From NCBI GenBank assembly GCA_014655195.1, contig BNBH01000024.1:59461-123460 (forward strand): a DNA stretch of 64,000 nucleotides, read 5' to 3'. The position numbers and the translations under genes were made by a program. The notes under the pieces are model-generated. The model had not been told where the DNA came from. It did not search any database and saw only the letters and a list, made by a program, of their open reading frames with translations. Origin of the DNA: Streptomyces cellulosae (lineage in GTDB: Bacteria; Actinomycetota; Actinomycetes; Streptomycetales; Streptomycetaceae). Each line of letters opens with the position of its first letter. Positions within the stretch are counted from its first letter, which is position 1. Shown here in pieces: positions 26,475-37,313 of the stretch.

Positions 26475-27416
26475 TCAGCCGGCCATGGCGGCGGGGGTGA
26501 GGGCCCGGACGTCGACGACGTCCATCCGCGCGGGCGAGCCGAGGGGCGAGCCGCAGCTCTCGGGGCGGGGCGGCTGGGAGGTGCCCTGAGCCACGTCGAC
26601 GCGCCAGCGCCGGCCGTCGACGTGGGCGACGGTCACCGTCCAGTGGGGCGCGGCGCCCTCGGTCCGTACGACGCTCAGCGCCTCGGCGGCGTCCTCGCGC
26701 ACGGCGCGCCGTACGGCCAGTTCGGCCGCCTGACCGGGCCGCTCCCAGGCGGAGGCGCCCCGGCATCCGTCGGTGACGATCCGCCCCTCCCGCACGCCGC
26801 ACAGCACCTCCTTCACCGCGTGCGCCTCGGCCCGCCCGTAGGCGTAGCCGTACGGCAGCACCAGCACGGTGGGGGAGAAGCGGTGACCGCCGAGGTGGGT
26901 GACCTCCCAGACGCCCTCGACACCGGAGGACGCCAGCTCGGCCGCGAGGGGCCTGCCGAGCAGGGCGCAGCAGCGGTCACGCTTGCCGTTGGTGCACACG
27001 AGGGCGAGGGGGTCGCCGTCGTGAGGCGCGCCGCCCAGCGCCGCGTCGAAGCTCGCGGCGTCGCCGCGGCCGAGGCCCGGGAAGTCGAGGTCGAGCAGGC
27101 GCGCGGGGTCGGTGGCGGTCGCGGAGTGCAGCCGGACGTTGCCCGGGACGGTGTGGGCGACGTACACGCGGCGCGTGGCGGGCATCCGGCTGTCGGCGTG
27201 GCGTCCGGGGCGCCTGATGAGGGCGATGCGCACGCCGGTGCCCTTGGCGGCGGCCTCCAGGGCGCGGCCCAGGGCGGGGTCGAGATGGCTGGACGTGAGC
27301 GCCTTGGCACCCCACGGGCCGGGCTGCTCCAGCAGAACCCAGGTCCGCGCGGTGGCCGCGGTCCCCGCGACGGGCTCGTGAAGCGCGCGGGAGAGGGTTG
27401 AGCACGTGCTACTCAC
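26475..27416 (-). CDS. Sucrase/ferredoxin-like protein (thioredoxin-like [2Fe-2S])
   Basis: 313 residues of the Sucraseferredoxin-like family. Likely cluster ligands are Cys residues in the N-terminal SSTCST, CTNGKRDRCCALLG and the HLGGHRFSPTVLVLP segment, followed by DGCRG. Some relatives act as ferredoxin or as reductases for ferric siderophores; the exact role here is unknown. The start is GTG 27416, directly beside an iron box, so iron repression is very likely, which fits an iron-related job. The gene stands alone, 63 bases beyond the start of the kinase operon. Confidence 0.85.
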   Translation of the reverse strand: MSSTCSTLSRALHEPVAGTAATARTWVLLEQPGPWGAKALTSSHLDPALGRALEAAAKGTGVRIALIRRPGRHADSRMPATRRVYVAHTVPGNVRLHSATATDPARLLDLDFPGLGRGDAASFDAALGGAPHDGDPLALVCTNGKRDRCCALLGRPLAAELASSGVEGVWEVTHLGGHRFSPTVLVLPYGYAYGRAEAHAVKEVLCGVREGRIVTDGCRGASAWERPGQAAELAVRRAVREDAAEALSVVRTEGAAPHWTVTVAHVDGRRWRVDVAQGTSQPPRPESCGSPLGSPARMDVVDVRALTPAAMAG

Positions 27417-27435
27417 ACAGGTGAGCCTAACCTGA
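27417..27435 (-). promoter_or_regulatory. Iron box (DmdR/IdeR-type operator)
   Basis: The plus strand reads ACAGGTGAGCCTAACCTGA; 15 of 19 positions fit the palindromic actinobacterial consensus TTAGGTTAGSCTAACCTAA. It abuts the start codon of the sucrase/ferredoxin-like gene, where a bound iron repressor would block transcription. Confidence 0.75.
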
Positions 27436-27623
27436 GTTGAGGTGCGGTGCCTTGCCGGGCGCGTCCGTGTACATGTCCGCGGCCCGGCACTGCGTCTGTG
27501 CCGGGCCGTACGAAGGTCTGATGAGCAGGGGGTCGCCTGCGTTGTCGGGGCTGCCCCGTCTGTCGGTGCGTACAGGGCGGTTGAGGCGAAGCCGGGGTGG
27601 GCTCGCTGCCCGGGCCTCCTCGG

Positions 27624-27962
27624 TCAGGCGTCCGGGATGTCCGCCTTGGCGCGGAGGAGCGTCTCTCTGGAGATGACCACGATGCGTTCGTAGTCGGCAC
27701 GTCCGGCATCGGGGGGGAGTTGGTCGTCCAGGTCTGCTGTGGCCTCTGTGCCGATCACGGCGAAATTGCCATCACTGAGTTCGAAGATGTCAGGACACGT
27801 CTGCCCGCTGACACTGCCGCGCTCCCGGGGCGAGGCCCCGATTCGACGCACGATCTTCAAGTCCGTTCCTATCCGTTCCTGAGGTGGACCGAGGGACGGG
27901 CCGCCGTGTGCGCCGCGCGCCGTTTCGGCTGATGGCCTGGACATGCGTTCAGCGAAACTCAT
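27624..27962 (-). CDS. Small conserved Streptomyces protein
   Basis: 112 residues. The C-terminal half (CPDIFELSDGNFAVIGTEATADLD, then ADYERIVVISRETLLRAKADI) matches a small-protein family I recall being encoded beside XRE-type regulators in Streptomyces; no function is known. The residues SRETLLRAK look like a helix. The start is ATG 27962 within a palindrome cluster; an in-frame upstream start at 27974 is possible. No XRE gene is recognisable next to it, so the usual partner seems to be missing. Confidence 0.7.
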   Translation of the reverse strand: MSFAERMSRPSAETARGAHGGPSLGPPQERIGTDLKIVRRIGASPRERGSVSGQTCPDIFELSDGNFAVIGTEATADLDDQLPPDAGRADYERIVVISRETLLRAKADIPDA

Positions 27963-27987
27963 GAGTGGGCCCACTGATACTCATGAG
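27957..27987. promoter_or_regulatory. Cluster of short palindromes at small-protein start
   Basis: ACTCATGAGT (27957-27966), AGTGGGCCCACT (27964-27975) and a second ACTCATGAG (27979-27987) follow one another; the two ACTCATGAG copies are 22 bases apart, two helical turns. It overlaps the start codon of the small gene and looks like a two-site operator. Confidence 0.45.
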
Positions 27988-28339
27988 AGGCCGCTGACCG
28001 CTGTAAGGGAGGCAGCCCCACGCAATGACGAATTGCCGCCCACAGAACGATGTTTCCCTGCGGCGGCAGGGGGAAGACTACAGGGCTGGGATGACTGCCG
28101 CGCACGTCGTCGCAAGCTTCCGTCGTCGCCGCGGGGCAAGATCACACTGATGGGCTGTTCCGCTCGGCCGGTCGGCCCAGGAGCGTGGCCGCTGGACGGC
28201 CACGAGTTCTCGTGGGCGCACGGATCGTCCGGCGCACCCGTCCTCATGGCTGCACCAACGATCGCCGGATCGCCGTCACAGGGCCTCGCACCGGCCCGCT
28301 CGCGCTTGCCGCTTGTGCACGGAATGTGGCCCGTGATGT
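27988..28339. other. Intergenic stretch, no supported gene
   Basis: Open frames exist on both strands (for example 27943-28452 plus, 27981-28247 minus), but none shows a recognisable domain, and codon positions look random. It may be the site of a lost gene. Confidence 0.4.
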
Positions 28340-28945
28340 TCAGGCGACGGATGGACGCCTTGGATCGGTCGGCACGATCGCGTGCTCGTCGAACAGTCGT
28401 TCAAGGGCGTTGTGGCCGTGCTCACGCCGGTATGCCGTCTCGGCTGCGGTGACCGGCAGGGCCCGGAGGATGCGGGCGTGGCCATCCGGCAGCGGGCAGT
28501 GCTCCAGGTCGGGGCCGTGCGGGTAGGGAAGGCTGATCAGCAGGTGGTCGCAGTGCGACCCGGGCAACCACGGTTCTCCGACGGGAAGGCTGTGCTCGAG
28601 ACCGAGGTGATGATCGGCGTGGTAGTAGGCGGTCGAGCCCAGGAGATCAGCGAAGCGTTCGTCACGGACAGGAGCGGTGAGGACGAATTCGAGGCCGCGG
28701 GCGTCCGCCTCAACCGTGGACCAGCAGCCGGCGGTGATGTGGGCCCAGCTGACGGCACGCGGCCCTGGGCTGACGGTGAGGATCCTCAGGCCAGGAACCG
28801 CTTCCCTCCGCCCGGGTCCCAGGTCGTCATCGCTGACCGTGACCGTATGGCCGATGAAGAAACTGCGAACGTGGGCCTCGACGCCTGCTGTCGCTCGTCG
28901 GCTGCGCGCGGTCTCGAACGAGGTGCGCAGCTTCTCACGCCTGAC
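28340..28945 (-). CDS. SUFU (suppressor of fused)-domain protein, start codon lost or unusual
   Basis: The minus-strand frame between stops at 28946 and 28340 encodes ~200 residues of a SUFU-like protein. Stretches match the family as I know it: EAHVRSFFIGHTV, VSWAHITAGCWS, TAYYHADHHLGLEHSLPVGEPWLPG, CDHLLISLPYPHGPDLEHC and ETAYRREHGHNALERLFDEH. Related proteins begin only a few residues before EAHVRSFF, yet this frame has no ATG, GTG or TTG there; the only upstream candidate is CTG 28930, and the first TTG (28567) would remove most of the domain. Either the start has mutated or a non-standard start is used. Bacterial SUFU proteins often act in toxin-immunity or peptidoglycan-related settings; the role is unknown. 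Confidence 0.65.
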   Translation of the reverse strand, partial: VRREKLRTSFETARSRRATAGVEAHVRSFFIGHTVTVSDDDLGPGRREAVPGLRILTVSPGPRAVSWAHITAGCWSTVEADARGLEFVLTAPVRDERFADLLGSTAYYHADHHLGLEHSLPVGEPWLPGSHCDHLLISLPYPHGPDLEHCPLPDGHARILRALPVTAAETAYRREHGHNALERLFDEHAIVPTDPRRPSVA

Positions 28946-28948
28946 TCA

Positions 28949-29170
28949 GGTGTCCTGGCTGTGCGGCCGCAGATGGGTTCAGCCGGCTGACGGGCTCCTC
29001 GGCTCGGGCTTGGGTACAGGCGAGGCAGTGGCACCTCGATGAGTGCGCGGGTGCCGCCCCGCTCGCGAGCGTCGCCGGCTGGCCCTCTCCCGACGACAGG
29101 CCTCACCCGAGCACCAGTGACCCCCGCGCCACGGTGGCGGTTCCCTTGCACGAACGTTCTCAACTGTTGG
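28949..29170. other. Short intergenic stretch, no supported gene
   Basis: Lies between the SUFU frame and the DUF6082 gene. An open minus-strand frame runs through it but has no recognisable content. Confidence 0.4.
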
Positions 29171-29710
29171 TTACGGGGCAGCCTCTGGTCCCTCTTCCGG
29201 CAGGGGAGAGCCGACGACCCACCACTCCTCACGGTCGTCGTCCGAGTCCTCCAGGAAGGCGTTCATCTCGGCGACCAGCGAGTCCACCAGGGCACCCAGC
29301 ATGGCCTCCTGGGATGAAGGGGGGAGGCTCTCGCGATGATGCCGGGTGGCCGCCCAGTACTCGCGGAAGATTTTGTTCCGGCAGATCACCCGGAGGTGAC
29401 CGTAGAGTCCGGCCAGCGTCACCGCCCCGATCCGGTGGTAGTACAAAGCGTTGACGTACAGGGCATTGGCGAAGAGGAACTGTCGTTGCTTCTCGGGCGG
29501 CACGTCCGTCTCGTAGGTGTCCAGGACGGCGGCCAGCGCTGGATCGGACATGGCCTTGCACAGCAGTTGGAAGTGCAGCCGGTGCTGTTCGGCGAGAGCG
29601 GCGCGCTTACGCTGTCGCGCGCCTCGCTTCGCTACCGAGCTCGCGGTGAGCGCGAGGTGGGACCAAGCGGCGGAGCCGAGCTGTCGCAGGCCGGATATCT
29701 GTGTGGCCAT
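29171..29710 (-). CDS. DUF6082-like protein
   Basis: 179 residues, mostly helical. The core LHFQLLCKAMSDPALAAVLDTYE, then RQFLFANALYVNALYYHRIGAVTLAGLYGHLRVICRN and IFREYWAATRHHRESL, is the pattern of DUF6082 proteins, which are specific to actinomycetes and of unknown function. An acidic tail (EDSDDDREEWW) follows. ATG 29710. DUF6082 genes are usually single accessory genes; here it sits next to the SUFU-domain gene on the same strand. Confidence 0.75.
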   Translation of the reverse strand: MATQISGLRQLGSAAWSHLALTASSVAKRGARQRKRAALAEQHRLHFQLLCKAMSDPALAAVLDTYETDVPPEKQRQFLFANALYVNALYYHRIGAVTLAGLYGHLRVICRNKIFREYWAATRHHRESLPPSSQEAMLGALVDSLVAEMNAFLEDSDDDREEWWVVGSPLPEEGPEAAP

Positions 29711-30030
29711 GTCAAATACCCCCGATCAGGCCGCCGTCCGCCGGTCGTCGGGTGGTGGGTCGACTTCAGGGAACCGGCGAGCGGTGGGCGGCGCTTGCCG
29801 CCTTCCAGGGTGCCGAGCGGCTCTGATCGGCGGGAAGGCGGAGAGGAGGCGCACGGAGGGAAGCGAGGGTCGCACAATCCGGCGCCTTGCCAAAACGTCT
29901 GCCCCGCGAATGCTGCTAACAATCGTTCACTTCAGGGTCGTTACGGGTACTCGTATCCTGGACCGTCAGTCGTTCGTCCGTGCGCACGCCGTCAGCGAGC
30001 CGGTGTGCGCACAGGTGTGAGAGGGGTCGT
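29711..30030. other. Intergenic stretch with promoter of the CobW-type gene
   Basis: 320 bases between divergent genes. TATCCT at 29954-29959 is a possible -10 element for the CobW gene. AACAATCGTT nearby is only a weak match to a Zur operator. No gene seen. Confidence 0.35.
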
Positions 30031-31085
30031 GTGTCGGAGCGGAGCAGCGGGCGGCAGATTCCGGTGGTCGTGCTGGCCGGATTCCTCGGCTCGGGAAAGA
30101 CCACCCTGCTCAACCACCTCCTCCACCGCAGCGGCGGCAGCCGTATCGGGGCATTGGTGAACGACTTCGGGGCCGTCGAGATCGACGCCATGGCGGTCGC
30201 GGGCGCCCTCGGCGACTCGACCGTTTCACTCGGCAACGGCTGCCTCTGCTGTGCCGTGGACGCCAGTGAACTCGACGAGTACCTCGAGCGGCTCGCCCGC
30301 CCCTCCGCCGGCATCGACGTCATCGTCATCGAGGCGAGCGGTCTCGCCGAGCCGCAGGAGCTCGTCCGCATGGTGCTCGCCAGCGAGCTGCCCGACATCG
30401 TCTACGGGGGCCTCGTGGAGGTCGTGGACGCCGCCGAGTTCGACGAGACCAGGGCCGCGCACCCCGGCATCGACCGGCATCTGGCGCTCGCCGACCTCGT
30501 GGTCGTCAACAAGATCGACCGGGTGGAGGATCCGGAACCCGTGCTGAAGACGGTTCGGGACCTCGTCGACCGTGCTGCCGTGGTGCCCGCCACGCACGGC
30601 CGGGTCGACCCGGAGTTCCTCTTCGACTGCCGACCGAGCGAGGAGCGCGTCGGGCAGTTGTCCTTCGACGATCTCCATCGGGACGACGACCCCGAGCAGG
30701 AGCATCACGACCATCTGCACGCCGGCTACGACACCCTCTCCTTCGTGTCCGAGCAGCCGCTCGACCCCCGCCGCCTCATCGCCTTCCTCGACAGCCGGCC
30801 CGCCGGGCTCTACCGCATCAAGGGGTACGTCGACTTCGGCCCCTACGACGTCCGCAACCGGTACGCCGTGCACGCCGTCGGCCGGTTCCTGCGCTTCTAC
30901 CCGGAACCGTGGCCGGCCGGCGCCGGGCGGGCGACGCAGCTCGTGCTGATCGGGACCGGCCTCGACACCGGCGCCCTGCGCACCGAGCTGGACGCGTGTG
31001 TGGGCGACGGCGCCCCACACACCGACGACGAGGCCGGCATGTGGGGCGTCCTGCGCTACGTCCAGGAGGCCGAGGACCCCGAGGC

Positions 31086-31089
<4 letters not shown>
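30031..31089 (+). CDS. CobW/COG0523 family GTP-binding metallochaperone
   Basis: 352 residues. Walker A GFLGSGKTTLLNHLL (about residues 15-29), the metal-binding GNGCLCCAV (CxCC type, near residue 74), NKIDR for guanine recognition, a His/Asp-rich metal-buffer stretch (DDDPEQEHHDHLHAG, about residue 220), and the C-terminal CobW_C domain (RLIAFLDSRPAGLYRIKGYVDF). These proteins hand zinc, cobalt or similar metals to client enzymes using GTP. GTG 30031 follows GAGAGGGG; the frame is open to 29980. It is convergent with parC and the two stops overlap. Confidence 0.9.
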
Positions 31090-33539
<2,450 letters not shown>

Positions 33540-33696
33540 CGCTGCCGGCTCCTTGCTGAAGCGTGGGACGGGATCTGACGCGGACCATTGTGGACCTTCG
33601 CACTGACAGGGCGGGACCAGGACCCGGGTCCTGCTGCCCGGTTCGGCGCGGGTACGGCGGCGCGAGCAGGCTACGCGGCTCCGTCGCCGCGCACTT
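33540..33696. promoter_or_regulatory. parC upstream region
   Basis: Holds the AAGGAG ribosome-binding site of parC and presumably its promoter, which I cannot place. No gene seen. Confidence 0.35.
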
Positions 33697-33865
33697 CGCG
33701 GGGTCGCCCTGCGGTCCGCGTCCGGGCCCTCGCGGGGTCGCCCTGCGGGCCGCGTCCGGGCCTTCGCGGGGTCGCCCTGCGGTCCGCGTCCACATCTCTG
33801 CGGGTCGCCCGCCGAAAGCGTCCACGCCTCCGCGGGGTCGCCCCCCCGTGACCGACGCGGCCCCC
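33697..33865. repeat. Tandem repeat of ~34 bases, five units
   Basis: Units begin CGCGGGGTCGCCCTGCGG at 33697, 33731 and 33765, with diverged units near 33798 and 33831; spacings are 34, 34, 33 and 33 bases, and each continues roughly with TCCGCGTCCGGGCC. It lies between parC and the divergent M16 peptidase operon. No unique spacers, so it is not CRISPR. Confidence 0.8.
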
Positions 33866-34172
33866 GCGTGAGCGCGACCCGCTCCCCGCCCAAGCGCGCC
33901 ACCGTCCCCTCCGCGCCCCCGGCGCACACCCCCGCCCGCCCGCACCCCACAGGCACACGACGGCGCACCCCAGAGGCGACCCGGCGCACACCATCCGTCA
34001 CGCGCCGTGCGCTCGCGCCACCCCCGCACCACCCGCCCCACCAGGTTCTCGCTCTCGGCGTAGCCGCCCGGTCCGGGAACTTCACCGACCGTCCGCACGC
34101 TTGCATACAGTGGCAGGACCGGCAGAAACGGCGGTGTCGACGACGACCGCCTCCGCGATCGAAGGGACGTAC
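33866..34172. promoter_or_regulatory. M16 peptidase operon upstream region
   Basis: About 300 bases, no gene; an open frame reaches in from 34101 but its N-terminus is not conserved. GAAGGGA is the ribosome-binding site for 34173. Confidence 0.35.
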
Positions 34173-35555
34173 ATGCCCATGGGTCACACGGCCACAGCCC
34201 AGGCAGGCTCCGGAGGCCTGACAGCGACCGAACACCGCCTGGCCAACGGCCTGCGCGTGGTGCTCTCCGAGGACCACCTGACCCCGGTCGCGGCGGTGTG
34301 CCTCTGGTACGACGTGGGCTCACGGCACGAGGTCAAGGGCCGTACCGGCCTGGCTCACCTTTTCGAGCACCTGATGTTCCAGGGGTCGGCCCAGGTGAAG
34401 GGCAACGGCCACTTCGAACTGGTGCAGGGCGCCGGCGGCTCGCTCAACGGCACCACCAGCTTCGAGCGGACCAACTACTTCGAGACCATGCCCGCCCACC
34501 AGCTGGAGCTCGCCCTCTGGCTGGAGGCCGACCGCATGGGCTCCCTGCTGGCCGCCCTGGACGAGGAGTCCATGGAGAACCAGCGGGACGTCGTGAAGAA
34601 CGAGCGCCGTCAGCGCTACGACAACGTCCCCTACGGCACCGCCTTCGAGAAGCTGACCGCCCTCGCCTACCCGGAGGGCCACCCCTACCACCACACCCCG
34701 ATCGGGTCGATGGCGGACCTGGACGCGGCGACCCTGGAGGACGCCCGCCAGTTCTTCCGCACGTACTACGCGCCGAACAACGCGGTGCTGTCCGTGGTCG
34801 GCGACATCGACCCCGAGCAGACGCTCGCCTGGATCGAGAAGTACTTCGGCTCCATCCCGTCGCACGACGGCAAGCCCGCCCCGCGCGACGGCTCGCTGCC
34901 CGACGTGATCGGCGAGGAGCTGCGCGAGGTCGTCGAGGAGGAGGTCCCGGCGCGGGCGCTGATGGCCGCCTACCGGCTCCCGGAGGACGGCACGCGCGCG
35001 TGCGACGCGGCCGACCTGGCGCTCACCGTCCTCGGCGGCGGCGAGTCCTCGCGGATCTACAACCGCCTGGTGCGGCGCGACCGTACGGCCGTCGCGGCCG
35101 GGTTCGGCCTGCTGCGGCTGGCCGGGGCGCCGTCCCTGGGCTGGCTGGACGTGAAGACGTCCGGCGATGTCGAGGTGCCGGTGATCGAGGCGGCCATCGA
35201 CGAGGAGCTCGCCCGGTTCGCCGAGGAGGGCCCCACCGCCGAGGAGATGGAGCGTGCCCAGGCCCAGCTGGAGCGCGAGTGGCTCGACCGGCTCGGCACG
35301 GTCGCCGGCCGCGCCGACGAACTGTGCCGCTACGCCGTGCTGTTCGGCGACCCGCAGCTCGCCCTGACCGCCGTGAGCCGGGTCCTGGAGGTGACGGCCG
35401 AGGAGGTCCAGGAGGTCGCCAAGGCGCGCCTGCGGCCCGACAACCGCGCGGTGCTCGTCTACGAGCCCGTCGCCCCGGCGGCCGGTGACGCCGCCGACGA
35501 GACCGAGGAAGCCGCCGCAGCCGGCGCCGACGAGAACGAGGAGGCGGCGAAGTGA
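34173..35555 (+). CDS. M16 family metallopeptidase, catalytic subunit
   Basis: 460 residues. The inverted zinc motif HLFEH lies at residues 62-66, with the distal Glu expected in the ENQRDVVKNERRQRYDN helix, and the second half is a typical M16 C-domain (RALMAAYRLPEDG; LGGGESSRIYNRLV). These enzymes degrade peptides or process proteins as a two-domain clamshell. The last ~30 residues are acidic Glu/Ala low complexity. ATG 34173 follows GAAGGGA. Its stop overlaps the start of a second M16 protein, so the two probably form a heterodimer like mitochondrial processing peptidase. Confidence 0.92.
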   Translation: MPMGHTATAQAGSGGLTATEHRLANGLRVVLSEDHLTPVAAVCLWYDVGSRHEVKGRTGLAHLFEHLMFQGSAQVKGNGHFELVQGAGGSLNGTTSFERTNYFETMPAHQLELALWLEADRMGSLLAALDEESMENQRDVVKNERRQRYDNVPYGTAFEKLTALAYPEGHPYHHTPIGSMADLDAATLEDARQFFRTYYAPNNAVLSVVGDIDPEQTLAWIEKYFGSIPSHDGKPAPRDGSLPDVIGEELREVVEEEVPARALMAAYRLPEDGTRACDAADLALTVLGGGESSRIYNRLVRRDRTAVAAGFGLLRLAGAPSLGWLDVKTSGDVEVPVIEAAIDEELARFAEEGPTAEEMERAQAQLEREWLDRLGTVAGRADELCRYAVLFGDPQLALTAVSRVLEVTAEEVQEVAKARLRPDNRAVLVYEPVAPAAGDAADETEEAAAAGADENEEAAK

Positions 35556-36940
35556 CCGAGCTCGCCACGATGGAGTTCCACCCCCGGCCGCAGGCGGGCG
35601 AGGCCAAGCCCTGGGCCTTCCCGGCCCCCGAACGCGGCTCCCTCGACAACGGCCTGACCGTGCTGCGCTGCCACCGCCCCGGCCAGCAGGTCGTCGCCGT
35701 CGAGGTGATCCTCGACGCGCCCCTGGACGCCGAGCCGGAGGGCCTGGACGGCGTCGCCACGATCATGGCGCGCGCCTTCTCCGAGGGCACCGACAAGCAC
35801 TCCGCCGAGGAGTTCGCCGCCGAGCTGGAGCGCTCCGGCGCCACCCTCGACGCGCACGCCGACCACCCCGGCGTCCGCCTCAGCCTCGAGGTGCCGGCCT
35901 CGCGGCTCGCCAAGGGACTCGGCCTCGTCGCCGACGCCCTGCGCGCGCCCGCCTTCGCCGACAGCGAGATCGAGCGGCTGGTCCGCAACCGCCTCGACGA
36001 GATCCCGCACGAGCTGGCGAACCCGTCCCGCCGCGCCGCGAAGGAGCTCTCCAAGGAACTGTTCCCGGCGAGTGCGCGCATGTCGCGCCCGCGCCAGGGC
36101 ACCGAGGAGACCGTCGAGCGCATCGACTCCGCGGCCGTGCGCGGCTTCTACGAGAAGCACGTCCGGCCGGCCACGGCGACCGCCGTGGTGGTCGGCGACC
36201 TCACCGGCGTCGACCTTGACGCGCTGCTCGCCGACACCCTGGGCGCCTGGACGGGCTCCCAGGCGCAGCCGCGGCCCGTCCCGCCGGTGGTCGCGGACGA
36301 CACCGGCCGCGTGGTCATCGTGGACCGCCCCGGAGCCGTGCAGACGCAGCTGCTGATCGGCCGTACGGGCCCGGACCGGCACGACCGCGTGTGGCCCGCG
36401 CAGGTGCTCGGCACGTACTGCCTCGGCGGCACCCTCACCTCGCGCCTGGACCGCGTCCTGCGCGAGGAGAAGGGATACACCTACGGCGTACGGGCGTTCG
36501 GCCAGGTGCTGCGCTCGGCCCCCGACGGCACGGGCGCGTCGCTGCTGGCCATCAGCGGCTCGGTCGACACCCCCAACACCGGCCCGGCGCTGGACGACCT
36601 GTGGACCGTGCTGCGCACGCTGGCCGCCGAGGGCCTCACGGACGAGGAGCGGGACGTCGCCGTGCAGAACCTGGTGGGCGTGGCGCCGCTCAAGTACGAG
36701 ACGGCGGCGGCCGTCGCGAGCACCCTGGCGGACCAGGTCGAGCAGCACCTGCCGGACCACTACCAGGCCGACCTGTACCGGCAGTTGGCCGCGACCGGCA
36801 CCGTGGAGGCCACGGCGGCCGTCGTGAAAGCCTTCCCGGTGGACCGCCTGGTGACCGTGCTCGTCGGCGACGCGGCGCAGATCAAGGCGCCCGTGGAGGC
36901 GCTCGGGCTCGGCGAAGTCACCGTCGTCACGGCCGAGTAG
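35552..36940 (+). CDS. M16 family protein, non-catalytic partner
   Basis: 462 residues with the same fold as the previous gene, but the HxxEH motif is absent: the aligned segment reads VATIMARAFSEGTD. The substrate-binding R/Y region of the partner is kept (EEKGYTYGVRAF). In two-subunit M16 enzymes one chain carries zinc and the other the R/Y pair, so this is the regulatory/substrate subunit. GTG 35552 overlaps the previous stop by 4 bases (GTGA) with GAGGAGG upstream. Followed by a strong terminator. Confidence 0.9.
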   Translation: MTELATMEFHPRPQAGEAKPWAFPAPERGSLDNGLTVLRCHRPGQQVVAVEVILDAPLDAEPEGLDGVATIMARAFSEGTDKHSAEEFAAELERSGATLDAHADHPGVRLSLEVPASRLAKGLGLVADALRAPAFADSEIERLVRNRLDEIPHELANPSRRAAKELSKELFPASARMSRPRQGTEETVERIDSAAVRGFYEKHVRPATATAVVVGDLTGVDLDALLADTLGAWTGSQAQPRPVPPVVADDTGRVVIVDRPGAVQTQLLIGRTGPDRHDRVWPAQVLGTYCLGGTLTSRLDRVLREEKGYTYGVRAFGQVLRSAPDGTGASLLAISGSVDTPNTGPALDDLWTVLRTLAAEGLTDEERDVAVQNLVGVAPLKYETAAAVASTLADQVEQHLPDHYQADLYRQLAATGTVEATAAVVKAFPVDRLVTVLVGDAAQIKAPVEALGLGEVTVVTAE

Positions 36941-36964
36941 AGCCGTAGCGGGACGCACGCGCGC

Positions 36965-37000
36965 GGGAGCCCCGGTGACGGGTACGTCACCGGGGCTCCC
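36965..37000 (+). terminator. Terminator of the M16 operon
   Basis: A perfect 15-base stem (36965-36979, starting GGGAGCCCC, with 36986-37000, ending GGGGCTCCC), one further G-C pair and a GGTA loop, followed by TTAT; 25 bases after the stop. Confidence 0.9.
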
Positions 37001-37124
37001 TTATGCCCCAATTGGGGCGGAGGTTGCCTGTCTGCCCTGTGGGATGCGCTACAAAACCCGGGAATCGTTTGGGGATTGTGAGATGTCCCGCTTAGTTTCG
37101 TGCGGGCTGTTCGTCGGGCAGTGC

Positions 37125-37300
37125 GCCGCATCCGCGGCACCGGACAGTCATCGCCGAGTCCCCGTACGGCGCGAGCCAGGGGAGCCGGGGACCCATGTGC
37201 AGTCCCTGGGGTGAATCGGACGCCCGCGCGTGTCGCGAGGGTGTCCGTAGGAGACCTTCCTGCTCCGAACCCGTCAGCTAACCCGGTAGGCGAGAGGGAA
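37125..37300 (+). promoter_or_regulatory. c-di-AMP riboswitch (ydaO/yuaA type)
   Basis: The leader of the M23 gene contains the conserved ydaO-type signatures in order: CGCGAGCCAGGGGAGCCGGG (37171-37190), CCTGGGGTGAATCGG (37204-37218), GTAGGAGACCTTCCTGCTCC (37248-37267) and a final CCCGTCAGCTAACCCGG (37271-37287). In Streptomyces this class sits before cell-wall hydrolase genes and shuts them off when c-di-AMP is high. Borders are approximate. Confidence 0.8.
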
Positions 37301-37313
37301 GGAAAGGACCAGC

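Noticed and set aside
28382..28990. Plus-strand frame of 202 codons
   Set aside because: Antisense to the SUFU-domain frame, which has real family motifs; this one has none.
29915..29940. Possible Zur operator before the CobW gene
   Set aside because: AACAATCGTT matches the AT-rich Zur pattern poorly, with only four of six symmetric positions.
33697..33865. CRISPR array
   Set aside because: Repeats are directly adjacent with no unique spacers and no cas genes are present.
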